The notes beneath the pieces were generated by a model, which saw only the letters and a list, made by a program, of their open reading frames with translations, was not told where the DNA came from and ran no database searches. Positions 1-7,891 of a stretch of DNA of 10,220 nucleotides are shown here, piece after piece (within the stretch, counting starts at the first letter, position 1; each line of letters starts with the position of its first letter). Position numbers and translations under genes: made by a program. Location: contig JAJZOA010000363.1 in NCBI GenBank assembly GCA_021852225.1, forward strand, positions 1 through 10,220, given 5' to 3'. The DNA is from Planctomycetota bacterium. Its GTDB lineage: Bacteria > Planctomycetota > Phycisphaerae > WQYP01.

Positions 1-66
1 GTACCCAAAAACGGAATTGTGTTTGAGGTTGATTCAGACGTATTCCTGTATCATAAGACCCGTTAA
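1..66 (+). CDS. Possible C-terminal end of an upstream gene (partial)
   Basis: Frame 1 from the first base is open for 21 codons and stops at TAA 64-66. The peptide begins VPKNGIVFEV and ends FLYHKTR, a mix of hydrophobic and charged residues that reads like a protein C-terminus. Frame 3 stops at 24-26, while frame 2 stays open but reads as low-quality sequence. A 21-codon open run is expected often by chance, so this is only a candidate. The family is not recognisable. If real, the gene ends 57 nt before the membrane-protein start and could share its transcript. Confidence 0.3.
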   Translation, partial: VPKNGIVFEVDSDVFLYHKTR

Positions 67-110
67 TACGCCACGGCGGCCATTGTTGGGCCGGGGCGCT
101 CTTTTGGTTT

Positions 111-114
111 GGAG
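111..114 (+). promoter_or_regulatory. Ribosome binding site that decides the start at 124
   Basis: GGAG at 111-114 lies 9 nt before ATG 124-126. An in-frame TTG at 109-111 overlaps this site and so is unlikely to be the start. No convincing -35/-10 pair was found upstream. Confidence 0.55.
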
Positions 115-123
115 TTTTCCGGC

Positions 124-1194
124 ATGTGCGCAGATTCTGCAACGTCTACCCCGGCGGTAAATGATTCCCACCTGACCGGCAACTTCATGCTGGCGGGATT
201 TATTCGTCAGGCAAGACTGCTGATCGCCATGGGGTTTTGCGCGGTATTATTCCTGTATGTCGGTCACTGGCTTATTCCCGGCCCGCAAGTGGATGGGACG
301 CAGTCGCTGGCTGTGGGCCCCGCAGTTTCACTGGCGGCCGAAGGGGCGACGCTGGTTGCGGTGGTGATAGCCGTGGCTGTAAGCACTCTTATCACCTGGC
401 CTGATGCGCCGCACACCGGGCTTTTTTGCGCCTGCGTGGGCCTGCTGGCGCTGGCTGTTCATTGGGGCGGAATCACTCTGCTTCTGGTTCATCGGTATAC
501 CAATTTGTCCGCGGTATATGCGGACCTTGGCATGCAATGTTTTTTCTGGATTATTTTTATAGCGCTGGCGGAAGGTATTGGCTACGGTCTGTACCGGTAT
601 TCGCCGCGGAAGTGGCCACTGGCCCTGGGGCTGCCTTGGCCGGCGCCCTGGACCAAAAGTGACGTTCCCCTGGCCTATCCGTTTTATGCCACAGTGGTGC
701 CACCGGTGCGGGATAATTCTCCTAAGGCGCGGTTGCAGGCGGCGCTCGATCAACTTACCGGCCTGCTGGCGGGCATGATAATTGCCAGCCTTGTGCTGGC
801 GATCCTTATGAAGTCAGGGAATCCGGGACAGGTGATTTTCGCCTGCTTTTTTTCCTTTTTTATCAGCGGGCTGGTGGTTGGAATGTTTCTGCCCAGATCA
901 TCGGTGCTGGTCATCTGGCTTTCAGTACCACTGACCGCGGCTTTCGGGTATCTGCTGGCGGGGCATGGGGCTGTGTCGCTGCCGGGGCAGGTTCCCGAAT
1001 TTTCGACCGGGGGCGCGGCCATATTCTGGGGCCGTGCGGCCCCTATTTTTTATGTCGGTGCCGGACTGCCGGGTGCCATTGCCGGATTCTACGCGGCCCT
1101 GCGGACACACTACCGGCAGGCCCTGGATATGGGATTGGATATGGAATCCGATACAACTTCCGCCGGACAGCAACAGCCATTAGCCAAGTCGTAA
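124..1194 (+). CDS. Polytopic inner-membrane protein of unknown function
   Basis: A 356-residue protein with about eight hydrophobic segments, near residues 32-51, 69-91, 98-122, 136-156, 211-229, 236-256, 261-279 and 306-325. A polar loop of about 50 residues (158-208), rich in Pro and Trp (PLALGLPWPAPW), splits it into two sets of four. The N-terminal 30 residues are polar with no cleavable signal, and the C-terminal tail of about 30 residues is polar. No catalytic or transport motif is recognisable, so no function is proposed. The even helix count and central loop suggest both termini on the same side of the membrane. The ATG at 124 is preferred over the TTG at 109 because of the GGAG ribosome site. 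The gene is convergent with the GspK-like gene and has no obvious functional partner here. Confidence 0.85.
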   Translation: MCADSATSTPAVNDSHLTGNFMLAGFIRQARLLIAMGFCAVLFLYVGHWLIPGPQVDGTQSLAVGPAVSLAAEGATLVAVVIAVAVSTLITWPDAPHTGLFCACVGLLALAVHWGGITLLLVHRYTNLSAVYADLGMQCFFWIIFIALAEGIGYGLYRYSPRKWPLALGLPWPAPWTKSDVPLAYPFYATVVPPVRDNSPKARLQAALDQLTGLLAGMIIASLVLAILMKSGNPGQVIFACFFSFFISGLVVGMFLPRSSVLVIWLSVPLTAAFGYLLAGHGAVSLPGQVPEFSTGGAAIFWGRAAPIFYVGAGLPGAIAGFYAALRTHYRQALDMGLDMESDTTSAGQQQPLAKS

Positions 1195-1210
1195 CTGCGA
1201 CGCTTCGCAG
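1195..1210 (+). repeat. Short perfect hairpin directly after the stop codon
   Basis: CTGCGA (1195-1200), loop CGCT, TCGCAG (1205-1210): a 6-bp perfect stem starting one base after the TAA. No T-run follows, so it is not a standard intrinsic terminator. It could protect the mRNA 3' end or pause polymerase. Confidence 0.4.
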
Positions 1211-1265
1211 CGCATTGACCGGCAATTCAGAGCAATACTTTTGCCACGTTGACACAACGGCATGA

Positions 1266-1311
1266 GGCCCAAAAAGGCAATTGTGCGGTTGGCCGTCGGC
1301 TTTTTGGCGCC
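1266..1311. terminator. Candidate bidirectional terminator between convergent genes
   Basis: CCAAAAAG (1269-1276) is the exact inverted complement of CTTTTTGG (1300-1307). With one bulged C, GGC 1266-1268 also pairs with GCC 1309-1311. The interior contains a short GC stem (GGCAA 1276-1280 with TTG-CC 1289-1294). An A-tract on one side and a T-tract on the other flank a GC core, the layout of a two-way intrinsic terminator between convergent genes. The core is weak and bulged. It lies 72 nt past the stop of the plus-strand gene and about 155 nt past the stop of the minus-strand gene, so the call is tentative. Confidence 0.38.
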
Positions 1312-1464
1312 CACTGCTTTCAGGGGTGATCGCAGTCATATTCATCAACATCTATATTACAAAAGTATAAAAACAAGTGGTTTTGGCCTGCGGCATCGCC
1401 CGGTTCGGCTGGCGCTTTGCACATAGCTGGCGGCAAGTTTCGATATATGCAGTTTTCACGGGCA

Positions 1465-4400
1465 TCACGGCAACGGTTCAAGTGCGACAAGGTGTGGTTG
1501 AATTTGTGAACCAGCATTGCAATAAGAACGGTCAATGATGGCAATGAAACGGCGACTGGATTCTAAAATAAATTCCGCATTCGGGTCATGCTGGTTCATG
1601 GTCAGACTGTCGCGCGTAGCGGTGCGGCCGGGGGTAATCCCCTGATTCGCGTTGTACCAGTCCACCGGAGCGTACGCGGTTGTCGCGGACCGTGCCATTG
1701 TGACATACGCCGGATTCAGCCGCAGCGCTTGAATCAGTCCGTATACGGCAAACGTATCGGAACGAACGGATATGAAATTTTCAATATCCGCCCAAGCAGC
1801 GTCACGCTGTTGAATTGTGGCGGGCATGTATGTTCCGCCCGTGGGAAAAGTCCCGGATTCAACGGTGGGAATAAAAGCCACAAGCAGATCGGCTGTGCTG
1901 TGATATCCGATTCCGGAAAAGCCGTTGTACGCTGGCGTTGCGATGGATCGTGAAGCGGAAAAAATCGCGAGATTTGCGCTGCCCAAACGGTCGCGCATGG
2001 CAATTGCATCAGCGGCAAGTTGTCGGACGCTGGCGGCCGCGGGGGGCGCGTTTCCGTTCCATAGTGCGCCGTCATTGGACAGGGTGGAATATAAAACCGC
2101 GGGATTGGCCGTGTTAATGTTGATTCTGCCCGGCAGACGTACAAGGTCCGTTGCGCCGCGCGGCAGCCCCTTGGCGGCGGGGTTCGGCATATTCCTGCCA
2201 AGCAGCGTGGTCAGGGCCAGAACGGTGGGCGGCATTTCATTGCGGCCTGCGGAATTCGGTGTTGCGGTGGGGGAAATTCCATCAGGTGTCAGGACGGGAT
2301 CTGGAAAAGACTGATCCGCAACGGTAAATGCCGCCCGCGGATCGTAGGCGAAGTCGAAATAAAGCGCCGCCTGAAACGCTTCGTTGCTGATGTTTCCCGC
2401 CGAAGCGTCCACCGGCAGTACCGAGGCGTGGAAAGGAGCGCCGGCCGCGGTTGCGACGTAATACATGCCGTTGTTGCAGTCCAGTGTGGCGGCGGGGGAG
2501 TAGTTTGTGGTGGGTGCCGTCGGGGCGACATTAAAGGCGATCTGTGCGGAAAGGGTTCGCGCGCCCGTGTCCGGGCCAATGGTGATGCGGTAATTTGATT
2601 CACGCGCAATGCAGTTAAAATCATCAATGTTAAACAGGTCGGAGTTTGCATCCAAGGGCGAACCGGGGGCAATCTCGGACTCGCCGGCCGCGATTCTATC
2701 AAACAATGGCACGCCTGGATTTCCCGTCACGATGGCGTTGTTTGCCAGGCCGAGATTTTGAAATGGCGTGGTGGACGGTTCCGGAACTGCGGCACCCCGC
2801 GGTGTGGCCAGTGTCTGGGCGGCGCAGTCGCAGCCCCATTCCGGCTGGCGAATATTGTCGCGCTGCAGGTCAGCATACCAGATGGCAATATCCGGCTGGT
2901 AACGCAATCGGGAAAAATCATATCGCATGGAATCCACGACTGCATACTGCATGGCCCCGCCGGTAACCGCAATCGGCCGGCGCAATTCAACGGTTCCGCG
3001 CAACGCGACGGGATAGCTCACAGTGCTAATTAGAAATGGCGTATTGATGCCGACGGATTTTGGTGCCCCGACGCCGGAATAAATAACGGCAAACGGCCCT
3101 CCCTGTCGAGTAGGATTCTGATACGACCCGATTGTTCCGGGCGGAGTGCCGCCGCCGGCCAATGCGCCCAAGTTCGGCACCACGATCGCCCCATTCATGA
3201 CAATCTGCCAACCTCTTAGGTTTAGTGGTCCTGCCGTGGGGAATGGATTCATCAATTCCAACGACCATGCGGAAATGACTGCCCCGGCATTAAATGCGCT
3301 GCCGCCATTGCCGTTGGTTGTCAAACGCACCTCCAATTCATTAAGAAATGGTTGAGCGGTCATGCCGCAATACGTATTTTGGTCGTTGGTCATGGCGGAA
3401 AGAAAAATACCGGGTGTGGTGGATGTGGCATAGATTCCCAAAGCGGGAATGGAAAGATATTCGCCCGGCGGACTGGGCCATCCATTGGCGGCGTTTGCCG
3501 GCGCGGCAAAATATCGGATGGTGGGAGGCGCCATTGCCATTGATCCGAATTGTCCAGGCAACGGACCATTGCCGAAACGGTAGGCGGCGTAGTTGGCGAC
3601 GAAAGCCGCGGCGTGTGGTTCGGTATAACCGCACAGCCGCAGCGTTTCATATAATTGATTGGCAACCGCGGCCATATCCGCAACTGGCGCGTTAAGATCG
3701 ACTTTTGCCGGACCGACAGCCATTAAACCGGGGGCGTTTTGCGGAGCCACGGCGACACCGGGAATCCTGACCGGTGCCAAAGTCCGGGTCCATGAATCAG
3801 TCGTATATAAGGACCTGTATCCCGCCCCGTACCCATTGGCACACAAGCCAAAGGTGGCGGGCATCAGACGAGCGATGCGGGATATTAGCGGATTTCCAAA
3901 GGGCATGCCGCCGGTGCCGCCGGCAGTCAACAGGTCCAGTTCCGAGGCGCTTGAATACAGGCAGAGGCTTCGAGTGCCGCCGGCGCGGATTGTCGGATAG
4001 CCGATTTCCGCTTGGTTCATCGCGGCTTGCCAGAATGGAAGCGTGTAACTGCCTGCGGCATAGGTTCCCATGCGTCCTGGAATATTTCCAAAGGCCCTGC
4101 CACTGCCGGTCTGCACGGGCGTTCCGGTTCTGGTGGCGGCAGCGTCATCGGAAGGCGCAATGTTAAAGCCCGGCAGATTCAGGATGGGGGCGGATGTGGC
4201 GAACGTGCCGAAACGGGCATAGTCATTCGGTTGCTGGCCGGCATTTTTCGCGGTATTTGTGTAAGGGTATCGGATATACCCGGTGTTCACATTCAGCCGG
4301 CTTGACAGGTCAATAATACGAACCGCGAACCGGTATCGCGTGCCGTTCGGATCGCTGTATGGCAGCAGATTCCAGATGGCGTCCGGGCCGCAGGTCAGCG

Positions 4401-5499
4401 CGGCATTGGTGGTGCCCGGCGGCTTGACCAGCAACGGACCGTCCCGGCCCGGCGCCGCCGCAAAATCAGGCAGCCATCGCGGTGCGGTTACGCTGGCATT
4501 CGGAACGATGACATTGCCACCGGTGCCAGCCAACGGGACTCGCGTCGAGCGGCCATCTGAATAACCTATATCCATATTGCCGGAATTGGGGTCAAACAGA
4601 TAAGGCGAAAGCATGCTGACCATCGGAACCAGGCCGCCATTATTTGTGGTGCCGGACGCGGCGAATGGAACGCTGGTGTCGACGGGAAGCGGTGCGTGGG
4701 GCAGTGGGGCCGGCGTCCAGAATGTTGTGCCGATGGCATCTGGCGCGCCGGGGTTCACTGCATTTACAGGACCTGTATAGACATAAAGATGCATAGTACG
4801 ATTGGCGACCGGCACCGGCGAGGCCAACGGAGTGTCCGGATTTGGATCGCAGAAAAACACTTCCTGGCCCGGCGTGTATCGCGCCAGCGGTTCATAGGCC
4901 GGATCGCTCACAAGCCACGGTTCACTGGCGGTCCATTGCACCGCACCGGACGCCAAAGATTCGCCGACAACAAGCGTTGACCTGTAAAATTGCTGCATCG
5001 CGGTCGGGGATGTTTCCGGGGGGCCGCTGGCAGTGCGGACGCCACCGATTTCCGGAAAGTCCCAAAGGCGTGATATCCGGCCTGTAATTGTGCCGCCGGC
5101 AGTGGCCCAAATCGTACTTTGATCTGGAATAAACCCCGCGCCATAGTCTGGGTCCGGTGTGCCGGTCACTGTGTTGAACTGGCCAATAGACAACGCTCGA
5201 TTGTTCTGATCCAGCGTTTGATCCAGCATAATGCCGCAAACAATATTCATCATGCCCTGCTGCGCGAAGTGCAGACTCAGGGATGTGTTGCTTGCACCAA
5301 GTGATTGCCGATCTGCGTTAGCCACCACCAGATAGACCGTGCCCATAAGGGCCAGGAGTACCAAAATAGCCACAACCAGAATGAGCGCCATACCGCGGCC
5401 CGCCGGGGTACTGTGCGGGCCAGGGCGGCCAACACCAGGCGTGTCAATTGGCGTTAAGCCAATGTGTTCGGACATATGTGGCGTAGCGTTCGTTGCCAT
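1465..5499 (-). CDS. Very large GspK-like type II secretion pseudopilin
   Basis: A 1344-residue protein with a prepilin-type N-terminus: a 36-residue leader ends in GRG, followed by Met37 and a hydrophobic helix at about 37-60 (ALILVVAILVLLALMG), then polar NADRQ. The expected prepilin peptidase cut is Gly36/Met37. Position +5 of the mature protein is not Glu, as is known for GspK, the tip pseudopilin. The C-terminal part carries the GspK-type helix-hairpin-helix entry GRININTANPAVL (1124-1136), then IGYHSTADLL (1197-1206) and FISVRSDTFAVYG (1242-1254). Related strand motifs occur at 401-407 (RLNVNTG) and 599-605 (KVDLNAP). Typical GspK is about 300-350 residues, so this is roughly four times larger, with a Gly/Ala/Pro/Asn-rich middle. 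No other secretion gene is nearby. Inference: a tip or adhesin-like minor pseudopilin anchored in the inner membrane and reaching into the periplasm. The exact role is unknown. Confidence 0.72.
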   Translation of the reverse strand: MATNATPHMSEHIGLTPIDTPGVGRPGPHSTPAGRGMALILVVAILVLLALMGTVYLVVANADRQSLGASNTSLSLHFAQQGMMNIVCGIMLDQTLDQNNRALSIGQFNTVTGTPDPDYGAGFIPDQSTIWATAGGTITGRISRLWDFPEIGGVRTASGPPETSPTAMQQFYRSTLVVGESLASGAVQWTASEPWLVSDPAYEPLARYTPGQEVFFCDPNPDTPLASPVPVANRTMHLYVYTGPVNAVNPGAPDAIGTTFWTPAPLPHAPLPVDTSVPFAASGTTNNGGLVPMVSMLSPYLFDPNSGNMDIGYSDGRSTRVPLAGTGGNVIVPNASVTAPRWLPDFAAAPGRDGPLLVKPPGTTNAALTCGPDAIWNLLPYSDPNGTRYRFAVRIIDLSSRLNVNTGYIRYPYTNTAKNAGQQPNDYARFGTFATSAPILNLPGFNIAPSDDAAATRTGTPVQTGSGRAFGNIPGRMGTYAAGSYTLPFWQAAMNQAEIGYPTIRAGGTRSLCLYSSASELDLLTAGGTGGMPFGNPLISRIARLMPATFGLCANGYGAGYRSLYTTDSWTRTLAPVRIPGVAVAPQNAPGLMAVGPAKVDLNAPVADMAAVANQLYETLRLCGYTEPHAAAFVANYAAYRFGNGPLPGQFGSMAMAPPTIRYFAAPANAANGWPSPPGEYLSIPALGIYATSTTPGIFLSAMTNDQNTYCGMTAQPFLNELEVRLTTNGNGGSAFNAGAVISAWSLELMNPFPTAGPLNLRGWQIVMNGAIVVPNLGALAGGGTPPGTIGSYQNPTRQGGPFAVIYSGVGAPKSVGINTPFLISTVSYPVALRGTVELRRPIAVTGGAMQYAVVDSMRYDFSRLRYQPDIAIWYADLQRDNIRQPEWGCDCAAQTLATPRGAAVPEPSTTPFQNLGLANNAIVTGNPGVPLFDRIAAGESEIAPGSPLDANSDLFNIDDFNCIARESNYRITIGPDTGARTLSAQIAFNVAPTAPTTNYSPAATLDCNNGMYYVATAAGAPFHASVLPVDASAGNISNEAFQAALYFDFAYDPRAAFTVADQSFPDPVLTPDGISPTATPNSAGRNEMPPTVLALTTLLGRNMPNPAAKGLPRGATDLVRLPGRININTANPAVLYSTLSNDGALWNGNAPPAAASVRQLAADAIAMRDRLGSANLAIFSASRSIATPAYNGFSGIGYHSTADLLVAFIPTVESGTFPTGGTYMPATIQQRDAAWADIENFISVRSDTFAVYGLIQALRLNPAYVTMARSATTAYAPVDWYNANQGITPGRTATRDSLTMNQHDPNAEFILESSRRFIAIIDRSYCNAGSQIQPHLVALEPLP

Positions 5500-5506
5500 C
5501 CTCCCT
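5500..5506 (-). promoter_or_regulatory. Strong Shine-Dalgarno sequence abutting the start codon
   Basis: Read on the minus strand, AGGGAGG touches ATG 5499-5497 with no spacer. The next in-frame ATG (5475-5473, residue 9) is 24 nt from this site, which is too far. Neither start has ideal spacing. The prepilin helix is downstream of both, so the mature protein is the same either way. Confidence 0.5.
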
Positions 5507-5524
5507 GCTATTAAGATCGTGGAA

Positions 5525-5558
5525 CCGGGCGGAGGGCGACGAAGCGCCGTCCGCCCGG
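5525..5558 (-). repeat. Strong intercistronic hairpin between the lyase and GspK-like genes
   Basis: On the minus strand CCGGGCGGA (5558-5550) pairs perfectly with TCCGCCCGG (5533-5525). After one C·C mismatch, GGCG pairs with CGCC around the 6-nt loop CTTCGT. This gives 13 base pairs, almost all G·C. No T-run follows on the minus strand, so it is not a classic intrinsic terminator. It lies in the 91-nt gap after the lyase stop and just before the next gene's ribosome site. It could stabilise the upstream message, cause partial termination or mark an RNA processing site. Confidence 0.65.
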
Positions 5559-5590
5559 AAGCGAGTTAGCAGCCGGTTTAACTCTAGCGA

Positions 5591-7726
5591 TCAATTCTGG
5601 CCCAGCGAATCGTTGGGCATTTCATCGGTGTTACCATACAGATATTCATAGTCATGCCAGCCGGTAACGGCCGGGTCCGCGGATGTGTTGGTGATTTCTA
5701 GCCGCAGGGCATCGTACATGACCCCCCAGGTATGATTCACCCCAAGGGTGATGACATTGTCCTGGCCGGGAGGATTCAGGTCAGTGGTGGGGAATTGGAG
5801 GGCCGCCCAGCCATAATACCCTGCATCGCCACTGCGAATCATCGGATCGCTGGATCGAATATAGTAGGGGTCTTTCATGATCAACTGATGGCCATTGAGA
5901 TTTACAATAAGGTCTGATTCCGCGGCGGCCAGCGCGATGGAAAGCACCACATATTGCCCCTGGGCCTGCTGGGCGGCGGTGGTGGTAAAATGAATTTGCC
6001 AGGGCTGGCCGGTGTACGTGGCCGGATTACCCACATAAGATGGAGCAATATATTTATACCCATCTGTTGTTTGATCGCTTGAATTGTAAACGCCGGCGTA
6101 AAGGCCAGGATCAAAATACTGCCACTGATTCGCCGGCCAGACATTGAGATTGTTGGTCGCCGGAGTGCTTCCCACCGCAGTGGCATAGTACACCACCTTG
6201 CCGGAATTTGCGGAAAGTTCCTGCCAGAAATTGTATGCCCCGGAATACTGGCGATCGTCCTGGCCGCTGGAATTGTGGCCATTTTCGAATTCGTTGGCGG
6301 AATGGTCCGGCGTGCCAATGGTCCAGATGGGCGCGGCGGCTCCAAAGTTTTCCGGCTTGAACGTCAGGCCATGCAGCGCGTTGGTCTGCCCGGCGGTGAT
6401 CGTGACATTGTCCAACCGCATTTGACCCCACTGGCCTGGCTGATAGGCGGTCAGCCGATAGGTGCCGGGCACCACGTTGTACAGCGTGGTATTCCCAGCG
6501 GAACTTAAATATCCCCAGTATTGATAGCCATTGGCCGACTGCTGGAAATCTTTGCCCGGATCGGACAACACAACGACATTGTTATTGACATTGCCGCTCC
6601 AGCCCAGTGTGTCGGTGATGAAGGGCTGCAGGTTGCCGCGTTTGGAATCGGGCACATAGCCATTGGAAAGCAGAATGCCTTCGTAATTGAAGAAAGAAAG
6701 GTCGTTGGCCGCGCTGTTTACCGCGTCCTGATACATGGATGCAAGGGTCGGTGTAGTCGGATCCACGGCATTAAAATGCAGCGCAAAAGGCCCGAAAATG
6801 CGCGTTGAATTTACCCCCTGCGGCGGAACATAATCTCCTCCACCGTAATGGGCGGATAGAAATTCATCCAGAAGCTGCGGAATGACCGGGCTGCCGGAAA
6901 CAATGCTCTGTTTAGTGGGGCCGTTGGTCAGGGTTTCCGGGCTGGGATTCACGAACCACGCGGCAACCGAATTGGCACCCAGTGATCCGGTGTATTCCCC
7001 GGTGACGGCGTGGTACTGCTCATAGGTGGAAAAGTCATATTTGCCAATAAAATGCGGGTCATTGGGATTCCCTGGTGAAGGAAGACCGGTGTAATCAATG
7101 ACTTCGGGTAGAACCTGCCGGCCCGGTGTTCCAGCCACGAGTTGCCCCTGGGCATATTCCGTGGGCAGCGTATAGTTGAAAGTGGCCAGGTTTCGCGGTC
7201 CTGTATTGGCCTGATAAATTGAATTAAAAACAGTATCACCGGCCTTGAAGATAAACTGTCCTTGGCCGAGGTTTGTGGCCGGGGCGGAAGCCGAATGCGT
7301 GAAGACCACGTACATATATAGATCGGGGCTATTGGGCGTCAACACCCAGTGGGTCTGAATACCGAAATTGTCGCTGGTGCTGGAAGGGGCGACAGTCGTC
7401 CAGATATCAAGATAATGACCGGAAACGAAGTGATAACTCGCCGTGGTGCTGCCGTACATGATGCCGGTAGGCCCGTCGTATTCGCCGTAAAGCTGCAGGC
7501 CGGAACTGTCGGTGGTATTGAAAATATTGGTGGTGGCTCCATTGATCGTGACGCTAAGTTGGTTAATGGCGCCACCGGAGGTGGTCATACCCAGAGTGAT
7601 CACGCCGTTGGTGGCGGTCCATTCACTGGAATTGGACGTGTTGATCGACAGTGTCGCCATTGCCGTACCCGCAGTTTGTAACACCAGAGCTGCGGTGGCA
7701 AGAAATACCGGAAAGCGCAATTTCAT
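5591..7726 (-). CDS. Secreted rhamnogalacturonan endolyase, polysaccharide lyase family 4
   Basis: A 711-residue enzyme expected to cleave the rhamnose-galacturonate backbone of rhamnogalacturonan I by beta-elimination (EC 4.2.2.23 type). A signal peptide spans residues 1-24 (MKLRFPVFLATAAL, cut after AMA), so it is exported. Three family-4 domains follow: a catalytic beta-sandwich at about 25-330, a small fibronectin-III/carboxypeptidase-regulatory-like domain at about 345-460 (GTYRLTAY) and a carbohydrate-binding-like jelly roll at about 465-680 (IWTIGTPDHSANEF to YDALRLEI). Lys229 in GKYDFS and His293 in SAHYGGG fit the known catalytic Lys and His of the fungal enzyme (150 and 210) in context and spacing. 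The last 30 residues are an acidic, polar tail. The ATG at 7726 is chosen because it begins the signal peptide and has GGGGG 6 nt upstream. The frame stays open to an ATG at 7882, but that extension would bury the signal peptide. Confidence 0.85.
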   Translation of the reverse strand: MKLRFPVFLATAALVLQTAGTAMATLSINTSNSSEWTATNGVITLGMTTSGGAINQLSVTINGATTNIFNTTDSSGLQLYGEYDGPTGIMYGSTTASYHFVSGHYLDIWTTVAPSSTSDNFGIQTHWVLTPNSPDLYMYVVFTHSASAPATNLGQGQFIFKAGDTVFNSIYQANTGPRNLATFNYTLPTEYAQGQLVAGTPGRQVLPEVIDYTGLPSPGNPNDPHFIGKYDFSTYEQYHAVTGEYTGSLGANSVAAWFVNPSPETLTNGPTKQSIVSGSPVIPQLLDEFLSAHYGGGDYVPPQGVNSTRIFGPFALHFNAVDPTTPTLASMYQDAVNSAANDLSFFNYEGILLSNGYVPDSKRGNLQPFITDTLGWSGNVNNNVVVLSDPGKDFQQSANGYQYWGYLSSAGNTTLYNVVPGTYRLTAYQPGQWGQMRLDNVTITAGQTNALHGLTFKPENFGAAAPIWTIGTPDHSANEFENGHNSSGQDDRQYSGAYNFWQELSANSGKVVYYATAVGSTPATNNLNVWPANQWQYFDPGLYAGVYNSSDQTTDGYKYIAPSYVGNPATYTGQPWQIHFTTTAAQQAQGQYVVLSIALAAAESDLIVNLNGHQLIMKDPYYIRSSDPMIRSGDAGYYGWAALQFPTTDLNPPGQDNVITLGVNHTWGVMYDALRLEITNTSADPAVTGWHDYEYLYGNTDEMPNDSLGQN

Positions 7727-7732
7727 GAAATA

Positions 7733-7737
7733 CCCCC
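7733..7737 (-). promoter_or_regulatory. Ribosome binding site of the lyase
   Basis: GGGGG on the minus strand, 6 nt before ATG 7726. It supports the signal-peptide start over the upstream in-frame ATG at 7882, which has no purine-rich site. Confidence 0.55.
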
Positions 7738-7740
7738 GTG

Positions 7741-7779
7741 AAAAAAGAAAAAACCCGCGAAGGCGACCGCCGCCCACGC
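7741..7779 (-). terminator. Intrinsic-terminator-like hairpin in the lyase leader
   Basis: On the minus strand, GCG (7779-7777) pairs with CGC (7759-7757). Then come one U·U mismatch, one G·U pair and GGCG (7774-7771) with CGCC (7765-7762) around a 5-nt loop. After GGG comes TTTTTTCTTTTTT (7753-7741). It ends 4 nt before the ribosome site, about 14 nt before the lyase start. It may end transcripts from comB and the small membrane gene, or act as an attenuator for the lyase itself, or both. Confidence 0.55.
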
Positions 7780-7820
7780 TTATGTCCGCCAGTGGTAAAG
7801 ACTCTTTGCCGGAATAGATT

Positions 7821-7833
7821 GTCGTTAAACGAC
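7821..7833 (-). promoter_or_regulatory. Perfect short inverted repeat in the lyase leader
   Basis: GTCGTT (7821-7826), central A, AACGAC (7828-7833): 6-bp perfect arms around one base. On the minus strand GAT and ATC flank it and can extend the pairing with one bulged A. It lies about 67-79 nt after the predicted transcription start. It could be a repressor operator acting as a roadblock or the stem of a leader RNA. No regulator gene is nearby. Confidence 0.45.
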
Positions 7834-7891
7834 ATCGCTTTCGCTGGTCATCTACGAACGGAATGACGACCGAAGCGTACATATTTTATTT

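Noticed and set aside
29..56. TTGATT-N16-TCATAA as a promoter for the first membrane-protein gene
   Set aside because: The -10 matches poorly and alternatives in the same stretch have bad spacing. It also overlaps the possible end of an upstream gene.
77..93. CGGCC/GGCCG hairpin upstream of the first full gene
   Set aside because: A 5-bp stem in a GC-rich stretch with no T-run right after it; consistent with chance.
1320..1544. 74-codon minus-strand frame overlapping the end of the GspK-like gene
   Set aside because: Out of frame with the real gene, rich in Cys/Asn/Arg without pattern, and no ribosome site. Most likely chance.
1588..5304. Many open frames of 60-155 codons opposite or out of frame with the GspK-like gene
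   Set aside because: They are shadows of a long GC-rich gene. They have biased, low-complexity compositions (Arg/Pro/Ser-rich) and no family motifs or ribosome sites.
7727..7882. In-frame N-terminal extension of the lyase from ATG 7882 (52 codons)
   Set aside because: It would place the signal peptide internally, has no ribosome site and reads through the hairpin and U-tract. An open run of this length is not rare. It is notable only because the predicted transcript starts about 18 nt upstream of it.
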